Below, piece by piece: positions 17,547 through 26,756 of a stretch of DNA of 64,000 nt (within the stretch, counting starts at the first letter, position 1; every line of letters begins with the position of its first letter). The translations under genes were made by a program, and so were the position numbers. Where the stretch lies: the NCBI RefSeq assembly GCF_019443425.1, contig NZ_CP080382.1, forward strand, positions 248,001-312,000, read 5' to 3'. Source of the DNA: Arthrobacter sp. PAMC25284. Lineage in GTDB: Bacteria > Actinomycetota > Actinomycetes > Actinomycetales > Micrococcaceae. The notes under the pieces are model-generated. The model did no database searches and was not told the DNA's origin. It saw only the letters and a list, made by a program, of their open reading frames with translations.

Positions 17547-18190
17547 GGCCGTGCCTGCGGGCTGGGCACCACTTCCGGGCCCGCTTCAAGGGTAATGCAA
17601 TCATGAATTCTAAATGCGGATAAAGCCAGTGGAAAACAGTGCGAACTGCGTGAGCGGCAAGAAATTATCCTGACTGTCATATTAATAATATGTTGCCCGG
17701 AGTCTGTATCGCCAGCGGTCCGCCGGAATACTTGGAAGGCTACTTGTTTTGCGCCAAAAAATTACCTGACTTTTCCTGCTTCGAATCGACCTGATATTGC
17801 GCGAAGAGCAATATCCGAATGCAGCCGCGAGGGCGTATGCCGGACGCGTACGGAAACCCGACCTGCCGTAACCCCCGCGAATCCGGGACTTCGCACGGCA
17901 GGTTGACGCGGCGGGTGGGAGTGGACGGCGAAGCCGCTGCGCATTTTTCCTTCCGGCGGCCAAGCAAGTAGTCAGATGACAACTAATTCATTACGAGAAA
18001 TGACCGCCGGGGTGGGTCTTGACGGGAGCCTTGGTCGTGAATCTATGGTGGACAAAACAGTAGTCCCAGACGCGGTCCCAATGAATTGGTAATTTACAGA
18101 ATTTCGAAATGCCGGGGGCATGGTGAAAAGAATCTGGCCGCCACAGGCGAATCGGGCACCGGCACCGAGGAAGAAACTCAAGGAGCACCA
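17547..18190. other. 644-bp gene-free, relatively AT-rich region
   Basis: No convincing coding frame is seen. Base composition is clearly lower in GC than the surroundings, especially 17600-17830 and 17980-18130. It holds a perfect short palindrome (17793-17815) and the leader of the orphan gene at 18191. It may be the edge of transferred DNA. Confidence 0.5.
17793..17815. repeat. Inverted repeat GATATTGC / GCAATATC
   Basis: Perfect 8-bp arms enclose the 7-base loop GCGAAGA in the AT-rich gap. It could be an operator or small hairpin. There is no T-run on the plus strand. Confidence 0.55.
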
Positions 18191-19339
18191 GTGGCTGCGT
18201 CAAAGGTCAAGAATGACACCATAGGACGGGACGATTGCCTCGACGATCCCGAAGCGGTCAAGACACTCTTCGACACCGATCCCGGAGCGCTCCTGGCCGC
18301 CGGCCGGTCGATGACACCGCCCGCCCGGGAACAGGCGGCCTGCCATGTCATCAACCATCTTCGGTATGCGAGGATCAGCCTTCGTGCCGAGCACGCACCG
18401 GTCCTGGCGGACCTCATCACTGAATTGCCGCTCCGTGAGCAGGTGGAGGCGTGGGCGCTGATCCTGGGTGGCGGGGACCGTCTCCCTGCTGAGGTAGGCC
18501 ACGCGATTGATCGATGTGTTTCCGCCTACTTCGCACGCATGGTCGAAGACCATAAAGTCCCGTTCTGCGATGAAGCCATTCAACTCGTCAGGGACGTTCC
18601 CGCCTGCAAACGCTGGGCGGCCCTTCTCCGGGTTGCACCGACAGGCCAGCAGGGCAGCATTGAGAATGCCCTGAAGGCCTTCTCCGCCGAGGACTACAGC
18701 GTGGCCAGCCTGGTCGCGTTTGACGTTCTCGCATTTAAGGGACCCCGTAGTCCGGAAGGGTTGTCTGTTCTTTGCCGTTTGAGCGCGGTGGGCGGGGTAA
18801 CGCCGCCTGTCCGGGCCCTGCGCTATATCCGGGCAGGCTTCCGCTACGCCCTCCACCGTCAACGCCACTCCGTTCTCATCTGGGCCTTTGATCAAGTGCT
18901 CCAGAGCGGGGATTTCCAGTCTCCGCTGCCGGACCGGCTGGCAGACGGGCTGTGGACTCTGCTGACCAATGAACGGAAGGGCACCTGCGCGGACGCACTG
19001 CAGACAGAGGCCGGAACTGCGCTGGACTGGCTGGCCGGCGCCGCGCCGGAACAGTTCAGGGTCCTCATGGAAACTGCGCCAGGTATTTACGGCAAGGCAT
19101 CGGTGCGCTGGCTGGCCAAAATTACCCGGGCGGTCAACACGCAACAGACCCCAGGTGCTGCGGGCAGCCTGACTATCCCGGAGAACCACGCGGATCAGTA
19201 CCCCAACGGGGGCAACCACATATACCGTGGAAATCACGAAGGCTACAGCTACGGCAACGGGGCCGATCGACCCGGGGCCGATGTCCACGGCAGTGTTCGA
19301 CGGGTCCGAGGCAAGGCCCGGGAACCGTTCTGGAGCTAG
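18191..19339 (+). CDS. Unrecognised mostly helical protein (orphan)
   Basis: The 382-residue protein matches no family I recognise. It is soluble, rich in Ala, Leu and Arg, and appears helical and repeat-like (for example IENALKAFSAEDYSVASLVA and LRYIRAGFRYALHRQRHSVL). It has no signal peptide or membrane helix. The last 50 residues turn Gly/Asn/Tyr/Arg-rich (NGGNHIYRGNHEGYSYGNG) and may be read from unrelated DNA that leads into the GH16 relic. The GTG at 18191 follows AAGGAG by six bases; codons before it are not needed. Confidence 0.6.
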   Translation: MAASKVKNDTIGRDDCLDDPEAVKTLFDTDPGALLAAGRSMTPPAREQAACHVINHLRYARISLRAEHAPVLADLITELPLREQVEAWALILGGGDRLPAEVGHAIDRCVSAYFARMVEDHKVPFCDEAIQLVRDVPACKRWAALLRVAPTGQQGSIENALKAFSAEDYSVASLVAFDVLAFKGPRSPEGLSVLCRLSAVGGVTPPVRALRYIRAGFRYALHRQRHSVLIWAFDQVLQSGDFQSPLPDRLADGLWTLLTNERKGTCADALQTEAGTALDWLAGAAPEQFRVLMETAPGIYGKASVRWLAKITRAVNTQQTPGAAGSLTIPENHADQYPNGGNHIYRGNHEGYSYGNGADRPGADVHGSVRRVRGKAREPFWS

Positions 19340-19361
19340 TGGACGGGCGCGGCGGCGTCGA

Positions 19362-19773
19362 CGGCGCTTCGTAATGAGATGAGAACCGGCGCACGGGATC
19401 CGTAATACCACCCCGTCCTCCTCCTTGGGCCGAACAACAAAATGTCCCCGAACTGCGCCGCGGTCGATTTCGTCGACGGGACCTCGAATACGGCGGCGAT
19501 GGACTTCTACCTGCACTTCGCTGCAGCGGAGCGGCATTCCAGACCCGTGCCGTTCGGACCATCGACACGACCCAGTGGCATAACCACGCTGTCCAGTGGT
19601 CTCCGGCGGGGATCACCGGCTACATCGATGACGCCGCCTGGTTCACGGATACGACCCCCGCGCACCAACCCACGGTCGGGATGCACCAGACCATCCAGCT
19701 GGACTGGTTCCCGAATGGTGGTCCCACAACGCCAAGCCGGCTGCACGTTGATTGGATCCGCGTATACCGGTGA
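19362..19773 (+). pseudogene. Relic of a GH16 glycoside hydrolase
   Basis: Reading 19380 onward gives MRTGARDP, a stop, then YHPVLLLGPNN and NCAAVDFVDGTSN. After a frame change near 19550 it continues IDTTQWHNHAVQWSPAGITG to LHVDWIRVYR and stop at 19773. This lines up closely with the GH16 gene at 22695-23766 (ARDPKYHPVAILWPN, NCPEIDFAEGSTD, HVDWVRVYK). Both catalytic Glu are lost (PEIDFAE became AAVDFVD), the N-terminus is missing, and there are a stop and a frameshift. It is a decayed, diverged paralogue. Confidence 0.85.
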
Positions 19774-19780
19774 AATCTTC

Positions 19781-20083
19781 CTACGTTGCTTCCTCTGACG
19801 ACTCGACCCGGTAGAGGGTGGCTTCCGGATCCGTGGTCAGACACTCCGGAAACAGTGCCATGACGGCGTGGACCTCAGGCAGCGACTCCTGGCGTTCACG
19901 GGCCGCGTCATCCTCGAACACCTCGGTGGCGATGAAGGCATGGGGATCGGCGAGGTCGTGGGCGATGTCGAAGTCGATTACCCCAGCCACCTGGCGACTC
20001 GGCGCGATGACCTGTTCAAGCGCCGCCCTGAGTTGTGGGGTTTTCTCGGGCCGGCACCGCATCTTGAAGCGTATGACGATCAT
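19781..20083 (-). CDS. Antibiotic biosynthesis monooxygenase (ABM)-domain protein
   Basis: The 100-residue ferredoxin-like protein starts [20 protein letters not shown], then [22 protein letters not shown] and a [11 protein letters not shown] end, typical of the ABM/YgiN quinol monooxygenase group. It acts as a cofactor-free dimeric oxygenase in characterised cases. The start at 20083 has GGAGG seven bases upstream. Its stop is eight bases past the GH16 relic. Confidence 0.8.
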   Translation of the reverse strand: MIVIRFKMRCRPEKTPQLRAALEQVIAPSRQVAGVIDFDIAHDLADPHAFIATEVFEDDAARERQESLPEVHAVMALFPECLTTDPEATLYRVESSEEAT

Positions 20084-20391
20084 GGCTGGTCCTCCGTGCT
20101 CCCGGAATGTGCTCCGCCGAACGTGTTCCGCCGAATCGGCACCGGCTGGACGTTTGCCAGACGTGGGGTGCATCCAGCGTTTGGGGCCGCAGGGCGGTTT
20201 CGACTTCAGTTTGCTCGCCGCGGATGCGGCCGTCAATGAGCATTTCAGCGTCGTGATGCCCGCACCGACGGGCCACGCCCGAAGCCGCATGAGCTCCGCG
20301 AACTCCGGAACGGCTGGAGGCAGGCAGCCGCACGAGCGTAGATTGCAACGATGGGGGTGATCGCGCCTGGCAGCAGGAAGGAGGAGTTGCA
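20084..20391. other. 308-bp gap without a convincing gene
   Basis: This spacer lies between the divergent ABM gene and the flavin monooxygenase. All frames through it are short, Arg/Pro-rich or lack a ribosome site. It must hold both promoters; no clear operator is seen. Confidence 0.5.
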
Positions 20392-21546
20392 GTGAAGGTG
20401 ATTATTTGTGGCGCCGGAATCAGCGGACTCTCCGCCGGGGCGTTCCTGGCCCGGAACGGCTGGCAGGTGGTGATTGTGGATCACGCCATGGGTCCGAGGC
20501 CCCAGGGCTATATGATCGACTTCTTCGGCCGGGGCTGGGAGGCTGCAGAAAAGCTGGGCATCATTCCGCGGATCCGCGAACTGGGCTACCAGATCCCGCG
20601 GGTGGATTACGTGGATTCGCGCGGGCGGAGCCGCGCCAGCCTTCCGTTCGCCCGGTTCTCCAAGGTTGTCAGCGGCGATTTCACCAGCATCCTGCGCCCG
20701 GATTTGGAATGTGCCATCCGCGAAGCGCTTCCGCCGGACGTGGTGGTCCGCTATGGCCGGACAATTACCGCCGTCGGGCAGGGAGACGACGGCGTCACGG
20801 CGACCCTCGACGACGGGAGCCTGCTGGAGGGGGAACTGCTGGTTGGTGCCGACGGGATTCACTCGACCGTCCGGTCGCTGCTCTTCGGGCCGGAGAAGGA
20901 CTTCTTTTGCTTCCTGGGTTTCCATGTGGCGGCCTACTATGTCGATGACGCACACCTGGGTGCATTGGTAGGGGACCGGGTAGCTGTTACCGACACCCGG
21001 AACGAGTCGATGTTTTTCTACCGGCTGCGTGACGGCCGGACCGCTGTCCTGGCCGTTCACCGGACCGACGACCCCGCCAGGCCTCCGGACCCGCAGTCGC
21101 TGCTGCAGTCCAGATACTGTGCTCTGGGCTGGATCTGCCCGGAGGCGCTCGCCGAGTGCCCGGAAGACTTCTACTACGATCAGGTCGCCCAGATCAGGAT
21201 GCCCTGTTGGCACACCGGGCGGGTGGTCCTGCTCGGCGACGCCGCCGCAGCCGTTTCATTGCTCGCTGGCCAGGGGGCTTCCCTCGGGATGGCCGGGGCC
21301 TATCTCCTGGCCGACCACCTCCGACTGGAGCCGGACATCGGCCGGGCGCTATCCGCCTTCGAAACGGGATGGCGGTCCGAGGTGGAGGACCACCAGCGGG
21401 CCGGTGCGGACGCCGCGGGCTGGTTCGTCCCGGCGACCCGGCGTGCCAGCATCATGCGACGGATGGCGATACGGCTCATGCGGGTTCCGGGCGTGGGCGG
21501 CCTGATCGGGTCCAACCTGATCGGCAAATCCGGGGCGGCACTGTGA
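20392..21546 (+). CDS. FAD-dependent aromatic/tetracycline-type monooxygenase
   Basis: The 384-residue class A flavoprotein monooxygenase carries the nucleotide-binding [18 protein letters not shown] motif, the DG motif [15 protein letters not shown] and the GD motif [20 protein letters not shown]. The overall form ([22 protein letters not shown]) is that of the group including Tet(X) and PHBH-like hydroxylases. It uses NAD(P)H and oxygen to hydroxylate a substrate that cannot be named from sequence. Strong AGGAGGAG precedes GTG 20392. A universal stress gene follows. Confidence 0.88.
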   Translation: MKVIICGAGISGLSAGAFLARNGWQVVIVDHAMGPRPQGYMIDFFGRGWEAAEKLGIIPRIRELGYQIPRVDYVDSRGRSRASLPFARFSKVVSGDFTSILRPDLECAIREALPPDVVVRYGRTITAVGQGDDGVTATLDDGSLLEGELLVGADGIHSTVRSLLFGPEKDFFCFLGFHVAAYYVDDAHLGALVGDRVAVTDTRNESMFFYRLRDGRTAVLAVHRTDDPARPPDPQSLLQSRYCALGWICPEALAECPEDFYYDQVAQIRMPCWHTGRVVLLGDAAAAVSLLAGQGASLGMAGAYLLADHLRLEPDIGRALSAFETGWRSEVEDHQRAGADAAGWFVPATRRASIMRRMAIRLMRVPGVGGLIGSNLIGKSGAAL

Positions 21547-21601
21547 GCAGCCCGGCCCGAGTTCTACGATTATTCTGCAGGCTAGTGAATAGGACACGGA
21601 C

Positions 21602-22060
21602 ATGACCAGCCATAGTTTATTCGGGATCGTCGTGGGTTTCGACGGGTCCGAGCATTCCCAAGCGGCATTGAACCTGGCCATGGAGGAGGCCCGCCTGCGC
21701 GGGGGCCGGTTGCACCTCGTGACGGTCTGGAGCCGGCCCGCGCTGACCTGGTATCCAACGATGCTGGGATCCGCCGAGGGACAGATTTTTGCCGCCGATT
21801 CCCCCGAACGCGTTGCCGAAACGGTGCAGGCCGAAGCCCTGATGATCGCAAGGCGTGAAGGCGCGGACGCCACCGGGGAGGTCGTCCACAGTGATTCACC
21901 GGCGTCGGCCATCCTTGATGCCGCCCGCGACGCCGATCTGGTCGTCGTCGGCTCCCGCGGTCACGGGGGCTTTCCCGGGCTGCATCTGGGGTCGGTGTCC
22001 CATCAGGTGATTAGCCACGCCCCCTGCCCCGTCCTCGTCGCCCGGCCGAGGGGCAGGTGA
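21602..22060 (+). CDS. Universal stress protein (UspA family)
   Basis: The 152-residue single Usp domain has IVVGFDGSEHSQAALNLAME at the start. The ATP-binding signature VVGSRGHGGFPGLHLGSVSHQVI (G2xG9xG(S/T)) and PCPVLVARP are at the end. The intact motif suggests ATP binding. Its stop overlaps the GTG of the next gene by four bases. Confidence 0.93.
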   Translation: MTSHSLFGIVVGFDGSEHSQAALNLAMEEARLRGGRLHLVTVWSRPALTWYPTMLGSAEGQIFAADSPERVAETVQAEALMIARREGADATGEVVHSDSPASAILDAARDADLVVVGSRGHGGFPGLHLGSVSHQVISHAPCPVLVARPRGR

Positions 22061-22554
22061 GCGGCTTTCAGGAGGTCGGGTCCGTCCCCGCGGAATGGTG
22101 GCAGGTTGCGGGCGCGCTTGGCCCGTTGGCGGTGCTCGTGGCGGCGGCCATCGGGGCTTATATGGCGTGGCGGACGGTGCAGCAGAAGGCCGTTGCCGAC
22201 AACCGCGCCGAATGGTGGAAGCGGACCCAGTGGGCCCTGGACCAGGCACTCGGCCCCAACGCGAATGGAAGGGCGCTCGGGCTGGCGACGCTCGCGGTCC
22301 TGGCCCGCAGCCCACTGGCCGCTCCTGATGAACTCGAACTGCTCGACATCGCGTGGAAGTCCGTCACGCCGGAAGCCGGGGGGACCACAGCCGGCACCCA
22401 GGCGCCCCGGCAGGTTTTAGGGGCCGGTGGGCACCAGGCAGCGGAAGAGCGCCGGGTCCAGGCGGCCGCGGCCAGGTTGCGGGTCGCCCTCGACGGGCGC
22501 CTGGGCCGCGCGACGCCCCCGGCGATACAAGCGCTCGCCGGGAAGCGCGACTAA
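22057..22554 (+). CDS. Small membrane-anchored protein of unknown function
   Basis: The 165-residue product has one N-terminal hydrophobic helix (VAGALGPLAVLVAAAIGAYMAW), then a cytoplasmic helical part with NRAEWWKRTQWALDQAL. This is common in actinobacterial membrane proteins of unknown role. The GTGA overlap with the Usp gene implies translational coupling and perhaps a shared stress role. Confidence 0.65.
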   Translation: MSGFQEVGSVPAEWWQVAGALGPLAVLVAAAIGAYMAWRTVQQKAVADNRAEWWKRTQWALDQALGPNANGRALGLATLAVLARSPLAAPDELELLDIAWKSVTPEAGGTTAGTQAPRQVLGAGGHQAAEERRVQAAAARLRVALDGRLGRATPPAIQALAGKRD

Positions 22555-22609
22555 CCCGGCAGCGCACCGGAGCACAGTGCAGCAAAACAATGGTGCGGGA
22601 ATACGAACG

Positions 22610-22646
22610 GCTGCCCGCCCCGTGAATATCCCACGGGGCGGGCAGC
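22610..22646. terminator. Strong bidirectional terminator hairpin
   Basis: A perfect 15-bp stem (GCTGCCCGCCCCGTG with its complement) around the loop AATATCC lies between convergent genes, the membrane protein on the left and the GH16 gene on the right. Confidence 0.85.
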
Positions 22647-22694
22647 CTGATGCCGTACACACCGCGCTGGAGCCGGAGATGCGTAAAACCGGTG

Positions 22695-23766
22695 TTACTT
22701 GTAGACGCGGACCCAGTCGACGTGCATCTGGGACGGCTTGGTGGCCGAACCATCGGGGAACCAGTCGAGCTGCAGCGTCTGGTGCATACCGACCGTCGGC
22801 TGGTGTGCCGGGTTGGTATCGCTGAACGTCTTCACACCGTCGATGAATCCCGTGATGCCGGCGGGTGTCCACTCAACGGCGTAGTTGTGCCACTGGGTGC
22901 TGTCGATCACGGTCTTTGAGTAGGTCTGGAAGTCCGATCCGCTGCACTTGTAGTGCAGGAAGAACTTCATGGTGGTCGTGTCGGTGCTGCCCTCGGCGAA
23001 GTCGATCTCGGGGCAGTTCGTCGCACCGGTGCCACGGTTGGGCCAGAGAATCGCGACCGGGTGGTACTTCGGGTCCCGGGCGCTGGTCTTCATCCGTACT
23101 TCCCAGCGGCCGTACTTCTGCTGCGCGAACTTCGCGGACATGCCGCCGGTGGTGCCGGAAGCGTCGCCGCTGACCGTCGCCACGCCATTGGCAACGGACC
23201 AGGGCCGCGGCGGATCGAATACCCTTGCCGGCGTGGCCGGTGCCCTTGAAGACGCTCCACTTGGTGGAGTCCGGGGCCCCGGTGTTGGAGAATTCGTCAC
23301 CGGCAACAACCGGTCCCCAGCCAAAGTTGCTGGCGGCCTGGGCGCCATTGCTGGTGGCCGCCACGGCGGCCTGGGGCATGATCGGGGCGACAGCAGGCGG
23401 GGCCGCGGCTGCCGGCGTCGTGCCTGCGGGGGGAGTGTTAAGTTCGACGCGGGATGCCCCGGCGCCGGGCGCCGCACCAGCGGCCGGTGCGGCCGAACCG
23501 TCGGCGGCGACGGTCCCGTCCGCGGTGTCGTCGGATCCTTCGACGGCGACGTCGGAGGTCTCACCGGCCGGAACTTCGGACTCGTCAATTGCGGGTCCGT
23601 CAGTGGCGGTGCCGGCGTCCGAAGATCCCGCTGCCGCGGCGCCGGTCAAGGGAGCCTGATCGGACGGGGATGACGGTGCTGTGGCCGCCTGCATGCCGGG
23701 AGCGGCGCTGCAGCCTGTTAAGGACAGCGCCCCCATGGTCATTACGATTGCGATTTTCTTGAACAA
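22695..23766 (-). CDS. GH16 glycoside hydrolase lipoprotein (one-base frameshift)
   Basis: The lipobox LTGC (Cys19) is followed by a low-complexity Ala/Ser/Pro/Asp linker to about residue 150. The GH16 jelly-roll then runs from NFGWGPVVAGDEFSNTGAPD to HVDWVRVYK. The catalytic motif EIDFAEG (ExDxxE) is intact in NCPEIDFAEGSTD. The frame breaks near 23207-23212 (GCCGCGGCCC); removing one base joins AGKGIR to RPWSVANGVATVSG for 356 residues. It probably cleaves beta-1,3 or beta-1,3/1,4 glucans or related polymers at the cell surface. Confidence 0.86.
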
Positions 23767-24178
23767 GGAACCCCTCCGGGCGTAGGACTGGCGTACCCGT
23801 CCTGCTACCGGGGCGAGGGCGGGTACGGAAAGTGTGATCCGGCTCCGGCCACAGAGGCCGGAGCGAACGGGTAGTGACGGCGGGGCGGGCCCCGATGACC
23901 GGGGACCCGGGACCCCGTATTTAGGGACATACCGTCACGGCCAGCCGCCAACGTTACTGGATCGTTACCTTCCCGGGCAAGGAGCCGTCCCCCGGTTTTC
24001 CCTCCTGCGCTGGGCCTGCAGGAGCTCCAGCCCGTCACTCAGGGCTACGCGCACCGCGGGGCTCGGGCGCGGAACCAGCCCTTGACCAGCGCCGACGTCA
24101 GGGTTCGTGCCGGGACGCCGGCGTGGCACCGTCGAGCTAGGCCGGTCGCCGTTGGGTCGAAGATTTTTTGGCGGCCTG
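23767..24178. other. 412-bp gene-free leader region with a hairpin at 23842-23864
   Basis: No gene is seen. It includes a perfect 9-bp stem (GCTCCGGCC/GGCCGGAGC, loop ACAGA) in the leader of the GH16 gene and further GC-rich inverted segments. A regulatory leader is possible, but no known riboswitch consensus was matched. Confidence 0.45.
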
Positions 24179-24217
24179 CATAACGGCGGGTCACAGGTGG
24201 CGTCACCCGCCGTTATG
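24179..24217. terminator. Terminator hairpin after the lipase gene
   Basis: A 13-bp perfect stem (CATAACGGCGGGT/ACCCGCCGTTATG) with a 13-base loop lies 25 bp past the lipase stop. Confidence 0.75.
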
Positions 24218-24241
24218 GGAACCGGCCCGGGGGAGGCGGCG

Positions 24242-25105
24242 CTAGATACAGCTCGGCTGGTACGCGGCGTCTGCCGGAGTTCCTGCGGGCCGGCCGAGGG
24301 CGTTGGCCACCAGTTGCTGCACTACGCGGTCGTTGGGCGCCTGGTCGTGTTCGAAAACGTCCGCCGGGCATTTGTCTTGGATGGTGATATTGGTGATCTT
24401 CTTCGTGGAGCCGGCAAGGAACTGGCTCTGATAGGGGGTAACAACTTCGTCGTATTTCGTGGACAGCACCGTGTAGGCCGGCCCTGGCACCGTGTCGCCG
24501 ATCGAGTTCAGCTCCGTGAGGAACGCGGACCCGGCCTGCTGGTCCGCGCAGGCCTGGCAACCGTCGCCGCCTGCCGAGGTTACCGGCGGCACGAAGTCCG
24601 GCGGCGGCAGGATAACGCCCTGGGTGCCGTGGTTGGACGGGGCGATGCCGACCAGCTGGTTGACCTTCTTGGCGCCGTTCAGGAAGCCCATGTAGTAGCG
24701 CGGCATCATGCCGCCCTGGCTGTGGCCGACAAGATTCACCTTCTTCGCCCCGGTCGCACCCAGTACTGCGTCGACGAACGGGGCGAGCTGCCGGGCGGAC
24801 TCGGCCACCGGTCCGGAGGCATCGATGCCGTTGGTCTTGCCGTAATTCAGGGCGTACACGCAATAGCCCGCGTTCTTCAGATAGGGCGACATGGTGGCCC
24901 AGTTCTTGGCCATGCTCTCAAAGGTTCCGGGCACGAGCACCACCGGGTATGGGTGCTCTGCCGAAGGCTGGCAGCTCCAGTCGTTCGCCCCGGGAGGGGA
25001 GATGTCTGTGGTGTCGGCCTGGGCCGCCGGCGCTGCGAGGATCGAGGCGCAAAGAAGGCCAATAACGGCGAGCGCGGCGGGTTTGACTTTCGAAATGTGG
25101 GACAT
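24242..25105 (-). CDS. Secreted alpha/beta-hydrolase lipase (EstA/LipB class)
   Basis: The 287-residue protein has a signal peptide (ALAVIGLLCASILAAPAAQA), then YPVVLVPGTFESMAKNWATM and ALNYGKTNGIDASGPV. The nucleophile elbow VGHSQGG (Ser129) is followed by PRYYMGFLNGAKKV, and a C-terminal EHDQAPND supplies the His region. Paired cysteines suggest disulfides. This pattern is that of secreted actinobacterial triacylglycerol lipases. Confidence 0.9.
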   Translation of the reverse strand: MSHISKVKPAALAVIGLLCASILAAPAAQADTTDISPPGANDWSCQPSAEHPYPVVLVPGTFESMAKNWATMSPYLKNAGYCVYALNYGKTNGIDASGPVAESARQLAPFVDAVLGATGAKKVNLVGHSQGGMMPRYYMGFLNGAKKVNQLVGIAPSNHGTQGVILPPPDFVPPVTSAGGDGCQACADQQAGSAFLTELNSIGDTVPGPAYTVLSTKYDEVVTPYQSQFLAGSTKKITNITIQDKCPADVFEHDQAPNDRVVQQLVANALGRPAGTPADAAYQPSCI

Positions 25106-25491
25106 GGACTACCTTTACCGGTCGGACCCCTCGACGGTGAGGGGTTGGCGTGGCGGAGGGTCTTCTACCGGATCTGCCCCCGCTGTGATCCGGCTCACCT
25201 CCATTTCCCAATGCTAGGAAAGGGCATCCGCTGACGGGTCATGTCTGCACACTTGTGCAACGCCTTTGCGGCGATAAATCTACTGACCGGTAACTTATGT
25301 TGGAGTTTTTGCACGCATTCGCCAATTCCGGCTCCGCTTGAGGCGGCATCCCTGAGGCGGCGCGTGGCAAACTGTACGCAACGCACTGTACTCAGCGCAC
25401 AGTACCCAGCACGGCCGGGCGGATCCGAGGGGGACGCGCAGGCGGAGATGTCTGCTCAGGCCTCCTCGGCCGGCCTACCCAGGAGGGCACC
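25106..25491. other. 386-bp divergent intergenic region with 14-bp repeats
   Basis: This holds the promoters of the lipase (minus) and ltrA (plus). Nothing coding is seen. Three 14-bp units begin ACTGTAC (25371), ACTGTAC (25385) and ACAGTAC (25399). They lie about 85-120 bp upstream of the ltrA start and could be a regulator array. Confidence 0.55.
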
Positions 25492-26703
25492 ATGCAGGAA
25501 CCTGACCACGAGGCGCACGACGGCACCGCGGGAAACAAGAGCGCTGCCGGCCTGACCAGGCACCCGGAGAACACTGAGGTCCGGCCCTTGGAACTCCTCT
25601 TCGATCTGGTCTATGTCTTCGCGCTGAACCAGCTCTCGCATCATTTGCTTGAGCACCGGGACTGGGTGGGAGCGGCGCAGACGGCCATCCTGTTCCTTGC
25701 GGTCTTCAGTGTCTGGTCCTTCACGACCTGGATCGCCTCCCTGACGGACACCGAGAGGAACCCGGTTCGCTGGCTCCTGCTGGCCGTGATGACCCTCGCG
25801 CTGTTTATGAACGGGGCGCTGGGGGATGCCTTCGGCGAAGGCGGCTGGCTCTTCGTTGGCGTGTATCTCACCATTCAGGTCGGGAGGAACCTCTGGGCGC
25901 TCCGGCTCGGGCTGGAGCGGATCATGCACGATCACCACGGGCGGACGCTGATCTGGACGCTTGGCACGGCCGTGCTGTGGATCGGCGGCGCTATCGCGGA
26001 GGGCGAACTCAGGCTCGCGCTGTGGGGTGTTGCGACCTTGATCGACCTGCTCGGATTCGTCGCCGCGCATCCGCTTCCGGGGCGGAAGACGGACACCCGG
26101 GACTTTCCCTTTGTCGGGGAGCATCTCATCGAGCGATGCAGGCTCTTCCTCCTCATCGCGCTGGGCGACACGATCCTCGTTTCCGGCTCCAGCCTGGTCG
26201 GGGCCAAGCTGGACGTGCCCGCAGTCGTCGCCACCGGCGTGGCGATCATCGGCACCATTGCGCTGTGGTGGAGCTACTTCCGCCGCTCCGAGGGGGTCAC
26301 GATGGAGACGCTGAAGAAGAGCTCAGACCCGGCCCGGCTTAGCCGTATGGCCATCTACGCGCTGATGGGCATGGTGGCGGGCCTGATCCTGGCGGCCGTT
26401 GGCGACGAGATCGCGATTGCCCACCCGCTGGAGCAGACCGATGTATTTACCAACCTGATGATCTTCGGCGGCCCCGCCACATTTGTCCTCGCCCAGGGCT
26501 GGTACCTGTGGCGGGTTGACGGGGATCTGCCGGCGTCCCGGCCCGTGGCGTTCCTCACGCTGGCCATCCTCACCGTGGCGACCCTGCCGCTGCCGAAACT
26601 CGGCGCGGCGGCCCTCAGCGTGCTGGTACTCGTCGCCATGGCGATCGCCGACAGCATCAAGGCCCACCGCGAAGGCGACCGGGACGAAGTTGCCAACCAC
26701 TAA
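25492..26703 (+). CDS. Low temperature requirement protein A (LtrA) family membrane protein
   Basis: The 403-residue protein has about ten transmembrane helices. The family opening VRPLELLFDLVYVFALNQLSHHL and the internal FPFVGEHLIERCRLFLLIALGDTILV are diagnostic of LtrA. The biochemical role is unknown; the name comes from a cold-sensitive Listeria mutant. AGGAGGGCACC precedes ATG 25492. It has its own promoter region with 14-bp repeats. Confidence 0.9.
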   Translation: MQEPDHEAHDGTAGNKSAAGLTRHPENTEVRPLELLFDLVYVFALNQLSHHLLEHRDWVGAAQTAILFLAVFSVWSFTTWIASLTDTERNPVRWLLLAVMTLALFMNGALGDAFGEGGWLFVGVYLTIQVGRNLWALRLGLERIMHDHHGRTLIWTLGTAVLWIGGAIAEGELRLALWGVATLIDLLGFVAAHPLPGRKTDTRDFPFVGEHLIERCRLFLLIALGDTILVSGSSLVGAKLDVPAVVATGVAIIGTIALWWSYFRRSEGVTMETLKKSSDPARLSRMAIYALMGMVAGLILAAVGDEIAIAHPLEQTDVFTNLMIFGGPATFVLAQGWYLWRVDGDLPASRPVAFLTLAILTVATLPLPKLGAAALSVLVLVAMAIADSIKAHREGDRDEVANH

Positions 26704-26756
26704 GGTTCAACAAGAAATCTGACAGCGACGATACCTTCACACTGTCCGTCCCATCA

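Noticed and set aside
23767..24020. A second c-di-AMP riboswitch before the GH16 lipoprotein
   Set aside because: Hairpins exist, but the GACAGCTCACCTCG block and other consensus words seen at 28525-28711 are absent.
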